DNA of 64,000 nt from Celeribacter halophilus. GTDB taxonomy: Bacteria; Pseudomonadota; Alphaproteobacteria; Rhodobacterales; Rhodobacteraceae. Location: the NCBI RefSeq assembly GCF_900114135.1, contig NZ_FORY01000001.1:116569-180568 (forward strand). Reading direction: 5' to 3'. How positions within the stretch are numbered: position 1 is the stretch's first letter; every line of letters begins with the position of its first letter. Shown here in pieces: positions 1 to 8,763 of the stretch. The notes under the pieces are model-generated. The model worked only from the letters and a program-made list of their open reading frames with translations, was not told where the DNA came from and ran no database searches. The position numbers and the translations under genes are program-made.

Positions 1-78
1 GCTTTTGCTGCGCTGGACATTCCGCACGGCGAAGGCGGTTCTGTCGCGGCGGCAAAGCTTTTGGCCAGCCGCGTGTAA
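1..78 (+). CDS. 3' end of a truncated CDS, unknown
   Basis: The first 25 codons of the window are open in frame 1 and end at TAA 76-78; the visible C-terminus reads AFAALDIPHGEGGSVAAAKL and ends in LLASRV. A good intrinsic terminator follows 42 nt later, which supports this being the true 3' end of a plus-strand gene. The fragment is too short to assign to a family. Confidence 0.6.
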   Translation, partial: AFAALDIPHGEGGSVAAAKLLASRV

Positions 79-119
79 GACAGCAGGCGTCTGCTAGAGG
101 CGGATTATATGAGACAGAG

Positions 120-143
120 AGGGGGCTTTCGGCCCCCTTTTTT
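120..143 (+). terminator. Rho-independent terminator
   Basis: A perfect 7-bp stem AGGGGGC/GCCCCCT (120-126 with 132-138) closes a 5-nt loop and runs into six T. It ends the truncated plus-strand gene. Confidence 0.85.
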
Positions 144-288
144 GCGCCTGACGAGAGGGACGAGACGGTGGCGGGGGATCGGGCCGATTAAAGGGTCACC
201 TTCCCCTCGCATTAACCTTAACGAGATTAACCTTAACGCCGCGTGAAAGCGCCAGCCCCTCGCACCAAACGGATCGGCCAGCGAGTGT

Positions 289-1392
289 TTAGCCCAGTTC
301 CGCCAAAGCCAGAGGCAACCGTTCCGCGAAAATTTCGATCTCTTCGGGGAGGCCGACGGAGACACGGATACAGCGGTCCAGCGGCGCGACGCCGGGCATC
401 CGGACAAAGATGCCATGTTTGTCGAGTGCCTTCACGAGCGCGCGGGCATAGTCCCCGTCACGGCCACAATCCATTGTCACAAAATTGGCAGCCGAGGGCA
501 GAGGCTCCAGCCCCGCCTTTTGTGCGATTTGTGCAAGTCGCGCACGCCCTGCAGCAACCTTTGACAGGGTTTCCGTCAGGTAGTCCTGATCCTTGAGCGC
601 AGCCAGAGCACCGGCCTGCGCCACGCGGTTGACGCCGAAATGGTTGCGGATCTTGTCAAATCCCGTCGCAATCTCCCGATGCGCGATGCCGTAGCCGATA
701 CGCGCCCCCGCCATGCCGTAAGCCTTTGAGAATGTGCGAAAACGGATCACACGCTTGTCCGAGGTGTCGAGCCGCGGGCGGGTCTCGTCAGGGGCAAACT
801 CCGTATAGGCCTCGTCAAGTACCATCAAACAGCCTTCGGGCACGGCCTCGATCATGGTCTGAACGGTCTTTGCCGAATGGACCGTTCCCATGGGATTGTT
901 CGGATTGGACAAATAGACAAGTTTGGCCCCGACCTCTTTCGCCTTGGCAATCAGGGCCTCGGGGTCTTCGCGGTCATTCTTGTAGGGCACCGTATGCAAC
1001 ACGCCGCCAAAGCCTGCGACATGGTAGTTGAATGTCGGATAAGACCCTGCCGAGGTCACAACCGCATCGCCCGGATTCACATACAACCGCACCAGAACGC
1101 CAAGCAGCCCGTCAATGCCTTCGCCGACGGTGATCTCCTCCGGCTGGATGCCGTGAAGCGCGGCCAGAGCCTGTCGCAAATCGCGGTTCTCCGGCTCACC
1201 ATATTTCCAGATGCCGCCAAGACTGTCGGCCATCGCGGCCAGCGCCTTGGGCGAGGGACCAAAGGACAGTTCGTTGGCACCCAGCCGCGCCTCGAACGCC
1301 GCGCCGCGTATCTCTTCCATCCGTTCCGGAGCCACAAAGGGCACGGTAGCGGGGAGGGACTGGGCGAGCGGGGTTTGGCGTTGGTCTGTCAT
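289..1392 (-). CDS. PLP-dependent aminotransferase, HisC-like (class I/II)
   Basis: A 367-residue fold-type I aminotransferase related to histidinol-phosphate aminotransferase. It would move an amino group from a histidinol-phosphate-like or aromatic/aliphatic amino acid to 2-oxoglutarate in the cytosol. Visible motifs are SAGSYPTF in the cofactor region, LSNPNNPMG (Asn binding PLP), LDEAYTEF (Asp on the pyridine N), FSKAYGMAGARIGY with the Schiff-base Lys, and a C-terminal IRVSVG with the carboxylate-binding Arg. The ATG at 1390-1392 is preceded by AGGAAG at good spacing. An upstream in-frame TTG (1428) would add 12 residues without a clear ribosome site. No other his gene is adjacent, so a role in histidine synthesis is unproven. 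It is divergent from the crotonase gene. Confidence 0.85.
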   Translation of the reverse strand: MTDQRQTPLAQSLPATVPFVAPERMEEIRGAAFEARLGANELSFGPSPKALAAMADSLGGIWKYGEPENRDLRQALAALHGIQPEEITVGEGIDGLLGVLVRLYVNPGDAVVTSAGSYPTFNYHVAGFGGVLHTVPYKNDREDPEALIAKAKEVGAKLVYLSNPNNPMGTVHSAKTVQTMIEAVPEGCLMVLDEAYTEFAPDETRPRLDTSDKRVIRFRTFSKAYGMAGARIGYGIAHREIATGFDKIRNHFGVNRVAQAGALAALKDQDYLTETLSKVAAGRARLAQIAQKAGLEPLPSAANFVTMDCGRDGDYARALVKALDKHGIFVRMPGVAPLDRCIRVSVGLPEEIEIFAERLPLALAELG

Positions 1393-1494
1393 GGGACGCT
1401 TCCTGCCCCAAGTTTTCGCCCTGCGCAAGCGCCGTAACGTCAGACATGACCGATTTGCCCTCGCGCTGATAGGGTGGGCGCAGGAGGAGCCATT

Positions 1495-2277
1495 ATGACC
1501 GTTACTTTAGAGATCAAAGACCACATTGCCCATCTGACACTGAACCGCCCCGACAAGATGAACGCCGTGTCCGAAGCCCTGCTGGCCGATGTTCTGGCCG
1601 CAGTCGAACAGATCGCCGCTTCCAAGGTGCGCGTCGTGCTTCTGTCCGGCGCGGGCAAGGCCTTTTGCGCCGGTCTGGATACGTCGAATTTCCAGCGGTT
1701 CCTGAGCGAAGACCTCGACGAACTTGTGATGACCCGCACCCATGGCGACTGCAACGCGTTTCAGGCCTTCTCACTCGCGCTTCACGACCTGCCTGTGCCG
1801 GTGGTGGCCGCAATTCAGGGACCATGTTTCGGCGCGGGGATGCAACTGGCCATCGCCGCCGATATTCGTGTGGCAGGGCCCGAGGCGCAATTCTCGATCA
1901 TGGAGATGAAATGGGGCCTCATTCCCGATATGGGCGGCATGGTGCTTTTCCCGCGCGTGTTGCGCTCCGACGTGCTGCGCTATCTCACCTATACCCATGA
2001 GGTCGTGTCGGCAGACAAGGCGCTGGGCTATGGTCTGGCCACGGAACTGGCCGAAGACGCCCATGCCCGCGCGCTGGAAATCGCTACCGATATTGCGGGC
2101 AAATCCCCCTCCGCCATCCGCGCCGCGAAACGGTTGATCGGAACGGTTGAAAGCACGACGGAGCGTGCGGACATCCTGATGGAAGAAAGCCGCGAACAGC
2201 GGGCATTGATAGGCACCAAGGACCAGATGGAAACCGTCATGGCTCGGATGCAGAAACGCGCCGCTGTTTATGACTGA
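1495..2277 (+). CDS. enoyl-CoA hydratase/isomerase (crotonase) family protein
   Basis: A 260-residue crotonase-fold enzyme, expected to act on an acyl-CoA by hydration, isomerisation or a related step. The N-terminus has the usual strand LTLNRPDKMNA. The CoA/oxyanion-hole segment GAGKAFCAGLD is near residue 58, and FGAGMQLAIAADIRVAG carries the second oxyanion-hole Gly. The following MKWGLIPDMGG places an Asp, and no obvious second catalytic Glu is seen, so the exact reaction cannot be read from sequence. AGGAGG at 1482-1487 points to the ATG at 1495 rather than the GTG at 1474. It stands alone between a divergent aminotransferase and a convergent valS. Confidence 0.85.
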   Translation: MTVTLEIKDHIAHLTLNRPDKMNAVSEALLADVLAAVEQIAASKVRVVLLSGAGKAFCAGLDTSNFQRFLSEDLDELVMTRTHGDCNAFQAFSLALHDLPVPVVAAIQGPCFGAGMQLAIAADIRVAGPEAQFSIMEMKWGLIPDMGGMVLFPRVLRSDVLRYLTYTHEVVSADKALGYGLATELAEDAHARALEIATDIAGKSPSAIRAAKRLIGTVESTTERADILMEESREQRALIGTKDQMETVMARMQKRAAVYD

Positions 2278-2284
2278 GCCCGTG

Positions 2285-2311
2285 TTTCCTTTGTTGCCAT
2301 AAATACTCAAA
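2285..2311 (+). repeat. 27-nt intergenic motif, copy A
   Basis: It starts TTTCCTTTG and ends AAATACTCAAA. It lies 7 nt after the crotonase stop and directly before the shared terminator. Two further copies of identical length are at 41441-41467 (+) and 46199-46225 (-). It differs from the third copy at only two positions. Confidence 0.75.
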
Positions 2312-2313
2312 GC

Positions 2314-2341
2314 AAAAGGCCCGCATCTCTGCGGGCCTTTT
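2314..2341. terminator. bidirectional Rho-independent terminator
   Basis: An 11-bp perfect stem AAAAGGCCCGC/GCGGGCCTTTT with a 6-nt loop lies between the convergent crotonase and valS genes. It has T-runs on both strands, so it can end both transcripts. Confidence 0.9.
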
Positions 2342-2370
2342 CAATCTGTCTCCAAACCGGCGGGGAGAAC

Positions 2371-5300
2371 TCAGGCGATCTCGGCCAGACGCGCAAGTGC
2401 GGCCTTGAGCTTGCCTTCTTCTTCTTCGCGGGCGGCAAGGTTTTCCTGTGCCTCGGCGACCACCTCTTCGGGCGCGGAGGCCACGAATTTCGGGTTGTTC
2501 AACCGGCCACGCAAACCGCCCAGTTCTTTCGCCAGCTTGCCAAGGGCTTTCTCCAGACGGGCCTTTTCCTCGGCAATGTCGATCACACCTTCGAGCGGCA
2601 GGGCAAAGGTGCCGCCTGCGACCGAAATCGTGATCGCACCTTTGGGCATCGGCCCCTCCGAGAGGCTGTCGAGCCGCGCGAGTTTCATGATCATCGCTTC
2701 GTTGTTGGCCCAAGCGGTCTTGCCCGCTTCGTCCAGCTCGACCTGCACCATCGGGATTTTCAGCCCCGCAGGCACATGCACCTCGGCACGCGAGGAGCGG
2801 ATGGCTTCGATCAGATCGATCACCCAGTTCATTTCCGCATCGGCAGCGGGGTCAACGAGATCGTCGGAAAGCTCCGGCCAATCCGCCAGCGCCAGTAGCC
2901 CGCGTCCCGGTTTGATCGTGCCCCAAAGCTCTTCGGTGATGAAGGGCATGATCGGGTGCAGCATGACCAGCGCCTGATCCAGCACCCAGCCCATCGTCTG
3001 ACGGGTCTCGGCCTTGGCCGCATCATCGCCGTCGTAGAACAGCGGTTTCGACAGTTCCACATACCAGTCGCAGAACTTGCCCCAGACAAAGGCGTAAAGC
3101 GCATTGGCCGCGTCGTTGAACCGGTATTCCTCAAAGGCCGTATCGACCTCTTTGAGCACCTTCACGGTTTCGCCCACGATCCATTTGTTCACCGTCGCCG
3201 TGGGCGTCGGGATCACACCGGGTTCATAGGCGTCGAACACTTCGTTCATCTCGGCAAAGCGCGCGGCGTTCCAGATTTTCGTGGTGAAGTTCCGGTAGCC
3301 TTTGATGCGATCCACGGAGAGTTTGAGCACACCACCAATGGAGGCCATCGACGCATTGGTAAACCGCAGCGCGTCGGCACCGTATTCGTCGATGATTTCC
3401 AGCGGGTCGATCACATTGCCCGTGGTCTTCGACATCTTCTTGCCCTTCTCGTCGCGGACGAGCTGGTGCAGGTAGATGGTGTGGAAGGGCACTTCATTCA
3501 CGACCGCAAGCTGCATCATCATCATGCGTGCGACCCAGAAGAACAGAATGTCGAACCCTGTGACCAGTACATCGGTCGGGAAGTATTTCGACGTGCTTTC
3601 ATCCCAGTTGGGCCAGCCCAGCGTGCCGATCGGCCACAGGCCCGAGGAGAACCATGTGTCGAGCACATCGGGGTCGCGCCAGACCGGATAGACCAGTTTG
3701 GTCGGGTCTTGCGTGACGTTGTATTGGGCGAGCCCTTCGGCAAAGGCTTCGATACCGGCCTGACGGTCGGCCACTTCGACCACGCGGCAGTGGTTGAGCG
3801 GGGTGGGCAGGTCGGCCATCTCGGTAAAGAACTTGTCATGCACCGCGTCGAAATCCGCCGCGCAGTGATGCACGGAGCCGGCGTGCAGCATCCCGCCTTC
3901 GGTCAGAAGCCGGATCAGTTCCACCTCGTCGAGCGCGCCATCGCCCTCATCGTCTTTGAAATTCGGGGCGGAGAGGTCAAGGCCATACCACACGGGGATC
4001 TGGTGCCCCCACCAAAGCTGACGCGAGATGCACCACGGTTCGATGTTTTCAAGCCAGTGGTAATAGGTCTTCTCGCCCGATTCCGGCATGATCTTGGTCT
4101 TGCCGGAGCGCACAGCGTCGAGCGCAGGGCCGACGACCTTCTCGGCATCCACATACCACTGATCGGTCAGCATCGGCTCGATCACGACCTTGGAACGGTC
4201 GCCAAAGGGCTGCATGATCGGCTTGTCTTCGACGTAAGGTACGGTCTCGGTCACATCGGACTCGTTGCCATCCTCGTCTTTGACCTTGCGTGTCACGGTG
4301 GTCATGACGGCGAGACCTTCGGTGTTGATCTCATTGATCACGGCCTTGCGGGCCTCGAAACGGTCCAGCCCGCGCAGGTGATCCGGCACGAGGTTGATCG
4401 TGTCGACTTCCTGTTCGGTGAATGGCTTGCCCGCGAGAATTTCAGCGGCCAGCAGTGCGCTGTCTTCATAGGACAACCCGTCGCTGCGCATCGCGCCTTT
4501 GGTGTCCATCAACCGATACATCGGCAGGCCCGCACGTTTGGCGACCTGATAGTCGTTGAAATCATGCGCGCCAGTGATCTTCACCGCACCGGAGCCGAAA
4601 TTCATATCCGGATATTCATCCGTGATGATCGGGATCAACCGGCGGTGCTCTTTCGGCCCGACGGGGATTTCACAGAGCTTGCCGACAATCGGCGCATAGC
4701 GTTCGTCATCGGGGTGAACCGCTACAGCGCCGTCGCCCAGCATGGTTTCAGGCCGCGTGGTGGCGATGGAGATGTAATCGCGTTCCTCTTCGAACACGAC
4801 ATTGCCGTCCTCGTCTTTCTCGACATAGGTGTAGGTCTCGCCACCGGCCAGCGGGTATTTGAAATGCCACATATGGCCCGCGACTTCGATATTCTCCACT
4901 TCGAGATCCGAGATTGCCGTCTCGAAATGCGGGTCCCAGTTCACAAGCCGTTTGCCGCGATAGATCAGACCCTTGTCATACATATCGACAAAGACCTTGA
5001 TCACAGCATCATGGAAATTCGGGCTATTCTCGTGACCGATGCGCGGGTCTCCCGGTGCGCCGGCCATGGTGAAGGCATTGCGCGACCAGTCGCAGGAGGA
5101 GCCGAGGCGCTTGAGCTGGTTGATGATGGTGGCGCCGTATTTGCCCTTCCATTCCCAGACCTTCTCGATAAACGCCTCGCGGCCCAGTTCGGCACGCGAC
5201 GGCTGGCCGGTCTTGGCCAGTTCCTTTTCGACCATCAACTGCGTGGCAATGCCCGCATGGTCCTGACCCGGCTGCCAGAGTGTGTCAAAGCCACGCATCC

Positions 5301-5508
5301 GGTGCCAGCGCACCAGAATGTCCTGAATCGTATTGTTGAAGGCGTGGCCCACATGCAAAGCGCCGGTCACGTTGGGCGGCGGGATCATGATGGTGAAGGT
5401 CTCATCACGGCGCTTGTTGGCCCCGGCTTTGAAAGCCCCCGCCTTTTCCCAAGCCGCGTAAATCCGCGCTTCCGCCTCAGTTGCGTCGAAAGTCTTTTCC
5501 ATAGCCAT
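2371..5508 (-). CDS. valS: valyl-tRNA synthetase
   Basis: A 1045-residue class Ia synthetase that charges tRNA-Val with valine, the only ValRS in the window. The HIGH box appears as [15 protein letters not shown] near residue 45. The KMSKS loop reads [13 protein letters not shown], with Thr at the last signature position. The CP1 editing domain sits between them, including [10 protein letters not shown] and the long DxxDxN-type region. A tRNA-binding domain and a C-terminal coiled coil ([18 protein letters not shown]) end the protein. It is somewhat longer than E. coli ValRS (951) because of acidic insertions such as [13 protein letters not shown]. The start MAMEKTF has only a weak purine stretch upstream. 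It follows an Lrp-type gene on the same strand after 192 nt. Confidence 0.98.
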   Translation of the reverse strand: MAMEKTFDATEAEARIYAAWEKAGAFKAGANKRRDETFTIMIPPPNVTGALHVGHAFNNTIQDILVRWHRMRGFDTLWQPGQDHAGIATQLMVEKELAKTGQPSRAELGREAFIEKVWEWKGKYGATIINQLKRLGSSCDWSRNAFTMAGAPGDPRIGHENSPNFHDAVIKVFVDMYDKGLIYRGKRLVNWDPHFETAISDLEVENIEVAGHMWHFKYPLAGGETYTYVEKDEDGNVVFEEERDYISIATTRPETMLGDGAVAVHPDDERYAPIVGKLCEIPVGPKEHRRLIPIITDEYPDMNFGSGAVKITGAHDFNDYQVAKRAGLPMYRLMDTKGAMRSDGLSYEDSALLAAEILAGKPFTEQEVDTINLVPDHLRGLDRFEARKAVINEINTEGLAVMTTVTRKVKDEDGNESDVTETVPYVEDKPIMQPFGDRSKVVIEPMLTDQWYVDAEKVVGPALDAVRSGKTKIMPESGEKTYYHWLENIEPWCISRQLWWGHQIPVWYGLDLSAPNFKDDEGDGALDEVELIRLLTEGGMLHAGSVHHCAADFDAVHDKFFTEMADLPTPLNHCRVVEVADRQAGIEAFAEGLAQYNVTQDPTKLVYPVWRDPDVLDTWFSSGLWPIGTLGWPNWDESTSKYFPTDVLVTGFDILFFWVARMMMMQLAVVNEVPFHTIYLHQLVRDEKGKKMSKTTGNVIDPLEIIDEYGADALRFTNASMASIGGVLKLSVDRIKGYRNFTTKIWNAARFAEMNEVFDAYEPGVIPTPTATVNKWIVGETVKVLKEVDTAFEEYRFNDAANALYAFVWGKFCDWYVELSKPLFYDGDDAAKAETRQTMGWVLDQALVMLHPIMPFITEELWGTIKPGRGLLALADWPELSDDLVDPAADAEMNWVIDLIEAIRSSRAEVHVPAGLKIPMVQVELDEAGKTAWANNEAMIMKLARLDSLSEGPMPKGAITISVAGGTFALPLEGVIDIAEEKARLEKALGKLAKELGGLRGRLNNPKFVASAPEEVVAEAQENLAAREEEEGKLKAALARLAEIA

Positions 5509-5700
5509 CTTGTGTCTCGGTCGCTTTTTTCGGTTTGGACTTGTGTAGCCTGTGCTGGGCGCGAGTTAAAGCGTTTCTGGAGAAAGCCGGAGCACTGTTT
5601 TTTGGCAGGCCGGAGACGAGAGCCGCGACATGGCGTAGCTTTCACGCCCCGCCTGTCAAAAAGCGAATGGCGACAGGGTGTTGAGAAGGGCGCAAAGCGG

Positions 5701-6132
5701 CTAGATCGCGCGGTCGAACTTGGTCGAGAGGTGGATCAGGCTCTCGATGTCCTGCACGCCCGTGATCGCATTGATCTGGTCCAGCGTCTGGTCGATCTCT
5801 TCGGTGGTCTCACAGGCGATCTGCGCAATCAGGTCCACGCGCCCCGTTGCGGTGGCGACCATTTCCACCTCGTGAATCGCCTTGAGCTTGCTCACCACAG
5901 AGGCCGATGTGCGCGGCTCTACCTGTATCAGCACGGTCGCCTTGATCCGGCGGGCCAGCGCCACATCGCCCAGCTTGATCGTATAGCCCGCGATGGTGCC
6001 GTTGGTCTCCATCTTTTCCAGCCGCGCTTGCACGGTGGACCGCGCCACTTTGAACCGACGCGCAAGCCGCGACACGGAGGTGGAAGAATCGGCGGCCAGC
6101 GCCATCAGAATCTTGTGGTCGAGATCGTCCAT
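5701..6132 (-). CDS. Lrp/AsnC family transcriptional regulator
   Basis: A 143-residue Lrp/AsnC protein. The N-terminal helix-turn-helix (about residues 1-60: MDDLDHKILMALAADSS, then VSRLARRFKVARSTVQARLEKM) is followed by a RAM effector domain. The RAM part shows the usual end of conserved strands, VEMVATATGRVDLIAQI and VQDIESLIHLSTKF. Family members sense amino acids or related small molecules and act locally as dimers to hexadecamers. It is divergent from the ornithine decarboxylase gene across 344 nt, so control of that gene is a reasonable inference, not shown. An AT-rich stretch at 6235-6275 in the shared intergenic region could hold its operator. Confidence 0.92.
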   Translation of the reverse strand: MDDLDHKILMALAADSSTSVSRLARRFKVARSTVQARLEKMETNGTIAGYTIKLGDVALARRIKATVLIQVEPRTSASVVSKLKAIHEVEMVATATGRVDLIAQIACETTEEIDQTLDQINAITGVQDIESLIHLSTKFDRAI

Positions 6133-6368
6133 AATCCGCTCCGTGGCTCTTGCCGTAGCCTACGCCGTTGTGCTCGCCGTTTTCCTCTTCGCCTCCTGCG
6201 CGGGGGCTTCGTCAGGGCGCAGGAAAAGCCTCATGTTAATTTAACCGATTATTTCGTTAAAATGACCGGCATAATGCATGACTTTACCCTTTTTAACGGC
6301 AAAATCAACACGCATATAGCGGCTATTGATTTTCAGGATCAAAGGGCGGTCAACGCACCCGAAAAGAC

Positions 6369-6470
6369 GGGATGACCTGCACCTGGCCTGGTTCGGATTA
6401 ACCGCGTAAGCGCAATCCCAACCGGACTTCTCCCGGGCAAGATGTGGCTGCGCTCTATTGGTAAAGGACG
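6369..6470 (+). promoter_or_regulatory. structured leader of the ornithine decarboxylase gene (speF-motif candidate)
   Basis: Nested stems can be drawn from the sequence. CTGGTT 6388-6393 pairs with AACCGG 6420-6425, GGATT 6395-6399 with AATCC 6414-6418, and CGC 6403-6405 with GCG 6410-6412, capped by a GUAA tetraloop. An outer layer pairs CCTGG 6382-6386 with CCCGG 6433-6437 apart from a G-U. The ribosome site AAAGGA follows just before the ATG. A conserved speF leader RNA in front of ornithine decarboxylase is known in alphaproteobacteria; matching it to this leader is inference. The remainder of 6133-6368 is AT-rich promoter DNA with no gene seen. Confidence 0.55.
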
Positions 6471-6476
6471 ACACCA

Positions 6477-7619
6477 ATGGGGCTCTCAAAAACCATCTGG
6501 GCAACGCCCAGCGACTATCTGCGCACACATGCTCCTGAGCATCCCGTGCTGTTCTTCTCTCCCTCGACGCTGCAATCCACTGCGCGCCGGTTTATCAAAG
6601 GGTTTCCGGGGCTTGTGACCTATGCGGTCAAGTCGAATCCGGATGAAGCCGTGCTGGCCAATCTCGTGGCGGCAGGCGTCAAAGGCTTTGATGTTGCCTC
6701 GCCCGTCGAGATGGACACCATCGCCCGTATCGCGCCCGGAGCGGCCATGCATTACAACAACCCCGTGCGGTCGCGCACCGAGATTCTCCATGCCGTGAAA
6801 ACGGGTGTGAAATCCTATTCCGTGGACAGCCATTCCGAGCTTGTGAAACTGGGCGAACTGGTGCCCGCGGACGGGGTGGAGATTTCCGTGCGCTTCAAAC
6901 TGCCCGTCGAAGGGGCCGCCTATAATTTCGGAGCCAAATTCGGCGCGACGGAGGAACTGGCCGCCGAGCTTTTGACGCTTGCCGCACAGCTTGGTTTCAC
7001 ACCATCGCTGACCTTCCATCCGGGCACGCAATGCACCGATCCCCATGCGTGGGACAAATACATCCGTGCGGCCGCCGGAATTGCCCGCAAGGCCGATGTC
7101 AAAATCGCACGGCTGAACGTGGGCGGCGGCTTCCCGTCGCACCGTCTGAACGAGGAAATGCCGCAGCTTGAAACCACCTTCGATCTGATCGGGCGTGTGG
7201 CGCGGGAGGCCTTTGGCGATGACATGCCCGCTCTGGTCTGCGAGCCGGGCCGCGGCCTTGTGGCGGAGAGCTATTCGCTCGTCACCCGCGTCAAAGCGAT
7301 TCGCGACGACGCCCATGTGTTCCTTAACGATGGCATCTATGGCGGCTTGTCCGAATTGCACCTTGTTGGCGTGATCGACCGCATCGCTGTGTTCGGCCCC
7401 GAAGGGATCAAACGCGAAGGCCCGACGGTCTCGCGTACGGTTTTCGGTCCGACCTGTGACAGTGTCGACAAACTGCCCTCCGATCTGGCTTTTCCCGAGA
7501 CGATGGAAGAGGAAGATCATGTGATTTTCTACGGTCTCGGCGCCTATTCTCTGGCCACCGCGACCCAGTTCAACGGCTTCGGCCAGATCACCGTGGAAAC
7601 CGTGCACCGCCACCTCTGA
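6477..7619 (+). CDS. ornithine/lysine decarboxylase, alanine-racemase fold
   Basis: A 380-residue type III (eukaryote-like) PLP decarboxylase that should convert ornithine to putrescine for polyamine synthesis. Lys52 in TYAVKSNPD is the Schiff-base lysine. HPGTQC, NVGGGFPSH and CEPGRGLVAE hold the phosphate-binding and pyridine-contact residues. FGPTCDSVDKL carries the catalytic Cys and Asp that complete the partner active site in the dimer, and GAYSLATATQFNGF is the usual C-terminal signature. Alternatives within the family are lysine/ornithine or carboxynorspermidine decarboxylase; length and the FGPTCDSVD segment favour ODC. It lies behind a structured leader and is divergent from an Lrp regulator. 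Confidence 0.92.
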   Translation: MGLSKTIWATPSDYLRTHAPEHPVLFFSPSTLQSTARRFIKGFPGLVTYAVKSNPDEAVLANLVAAGVKGFDVASPVEMDTIARIAPGAAMHYNNPVRSRTEILHAVKTGVKSYSVDSHSELVKLGELVPADGVEISVRFKLPVEGAAYNFGAKFGATEELAAELLTLAAQLGFTPSLTFHPGTQCTDPHAWDKYIRAAAGIARKADVKIARLNVGGGFPSHRLNEEMPQLETTFDLIGRVAREAFGDDMPALVCEPGRGLVAESYSLVTRVKAIRDDAHVFLNDGIYGGLSELHLVGVIDRIAVFGPEGIKREGPTVSRTVFGPTCDSVDKLPSDLAFPETMEEEDHVIFYGLGAYSLATATQFNGFGQITVETVHRHL

Positions 7620-7671
7620 GGCGGCAGATCCGAGACACGCCTGAGAGTCGTTCCTTATGCGTTATGCGTTG

Positions 7672-7704
7672 CCCCTCCTCGCGCAATCGGGGAGGGGACT
7701 TTGC
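7672..7704 (+). terminator. possible terminator hairpin
   Basis: Stem CCCCTCC 7672-7678 pairs with GGAGGGG 7691-7697. The tail ACTTTGCGATTTTC is only modestly T-rich. It would close the decarboxylase transcript. Confidence 0.4.
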
Positions 7705-7728
7705 GATTTTCTGTGCTAAATCTCTGGA

Positions 7729-8763
7729 ATGGATCAGAGAACGTCATTCTTCAGCCGCCTCGGCCCGCTGTTCAAATTCCGCAAGCGGGTGCGGACCTCC
7801 GGCGGGCATCATTCGCGCGGGCCGCTGACCCATGTGATCCTGATGGACGGAACGCTGTCCTCTTTGCAGTCGGGGTTCGAGACCAACACGGGGCTGACCT
7901 ACAAGCTTTGTTCTGAAAGCGCGCAAGGGGCCAATATGCTGGTGCGCTACGAGGCCGGTATCCAGTGGGCCAACTGGCGCGATACGATGGATGTGATCGA
8001 GGGGCGCGGCATCAACCAACAGATCCAGCGCGTCTATGGGGCGCTGGCCTCGCGGTATCGCACGGGCGACCGGATTTTCCTGTTCGGCTATTCGCGCGGC
8101 GCCTATGCGGTGCGCTCTCTTTCAGGGCTGATCGACATGATCGGTTTGTTGCGTCCAGAAGCAGCGACGGAGCGCAACACCCGCGTGGCCTTTCGCCATT
8201 ACCAGATGGCCCCGCACAGCACCGCCGCGCAGGCGTTTTCCAAGGCCCATTGTCATGACAAGGTGGCCATCGAGTTTCTGGGCGTCTGGGATACGGTGGC
8301 GGCGGTCGGGCTGCATATGCCGCTGCTTTGGCGCTATTCTTCGGTATTTCACGAATTTCATACGCTGCGCCCTGCGCCTTGCATAAAACACGTCTACCAC
8401 GCGCTTGCCTATCACGAACGCCGCCGTGCCTATGCGCCTGTGATGTTCGAAACCAACCCCGACGCGCCGGATCAGGTGCTGCAACAGATGTGGTTTCCGG
8501 GCACGCATGGCGATGTGGGCGGGCAGTTGTCGGGCTACAATCCCGAACGCCGCCTGTCCAATGCCGCGCTGGTCTGGATGCTCGATAAGGCGGAGCAGGC
8601 GGGGCTGGACCTGCCCGAGGGCTGGCGGATGCGCTACCTTGCCGACCCGCATGGTCCGTCCATCGGGCTCAATCGCGGTTGGGGAAAGTTCTTCTGGCTG
8701 CGCGAGCGGCGCGTGGTGGGGCGGGACCCGTCAGAGATCCTGCACCCCGCGTTGAAAGCCTAG
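7729..8763 (+). CDS. DUF2235 family alpha/beta hydrolase
   Basis: A 344-residue protein of the DUF2235 family, an alpha/beta hydrolase group that includes phospholipase effectors and uncharacterised housekeeping members. Visible motifs are ILMDGTL near residue 37, the nucleophile elbow FGYSRGAYAVRSLSGL with Ser122, EFLGVWDTVAAVG around residue 182, and WFPGTHGDVGGQL with the Asp/His pair. There is no signal peptide or membrane segment, so it is probably cytosolic. No type VI secretion gene is nearby, which argues against an effector role here. Its stop codon shares a CTAG tetranucleotide with the stop codon of convergent metF. Function is unknown. Confidence 0.85.
   Translation: MDQRTSFFSRLGPLFKFRKRVRTSGGHHSRGPLTHVILMDGTLSSLQSGFETNTGLTYKLCSESAQGANMLVRYEAGIQWANWRDTMDVIEGRGINQQIQRVYGALASRYRTGDRIFLFGYSRGAYAVRSLSGLIDMIGLLRPEAATERNTRVAFRHYQMAPHSTAAQAFSKAHCHDKVAIEFLGVWDTVAAVGLHMPLLWRYSSVFHEFHTLRPAPCIKHVYHALAYHERRRAYAPVMFETNPDAPDQVLQQMWFPGTHGDVGGQLSGYNPERRLSNAALVWMLDKAEQAGLDLPEGWRMRYLADPHGPSIGLNRGWGKFFWLRERRVVGRDPSEILHPALKA

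Noticed and set aside
2956..6375. Open frame of over 1100 codons on the plus strand opposite valS
   Set aside because: It is antisense to valS and the Lrp gene in a G+C-rich genome; the translation is rich in His/Arg/Gly and shows no family motif.
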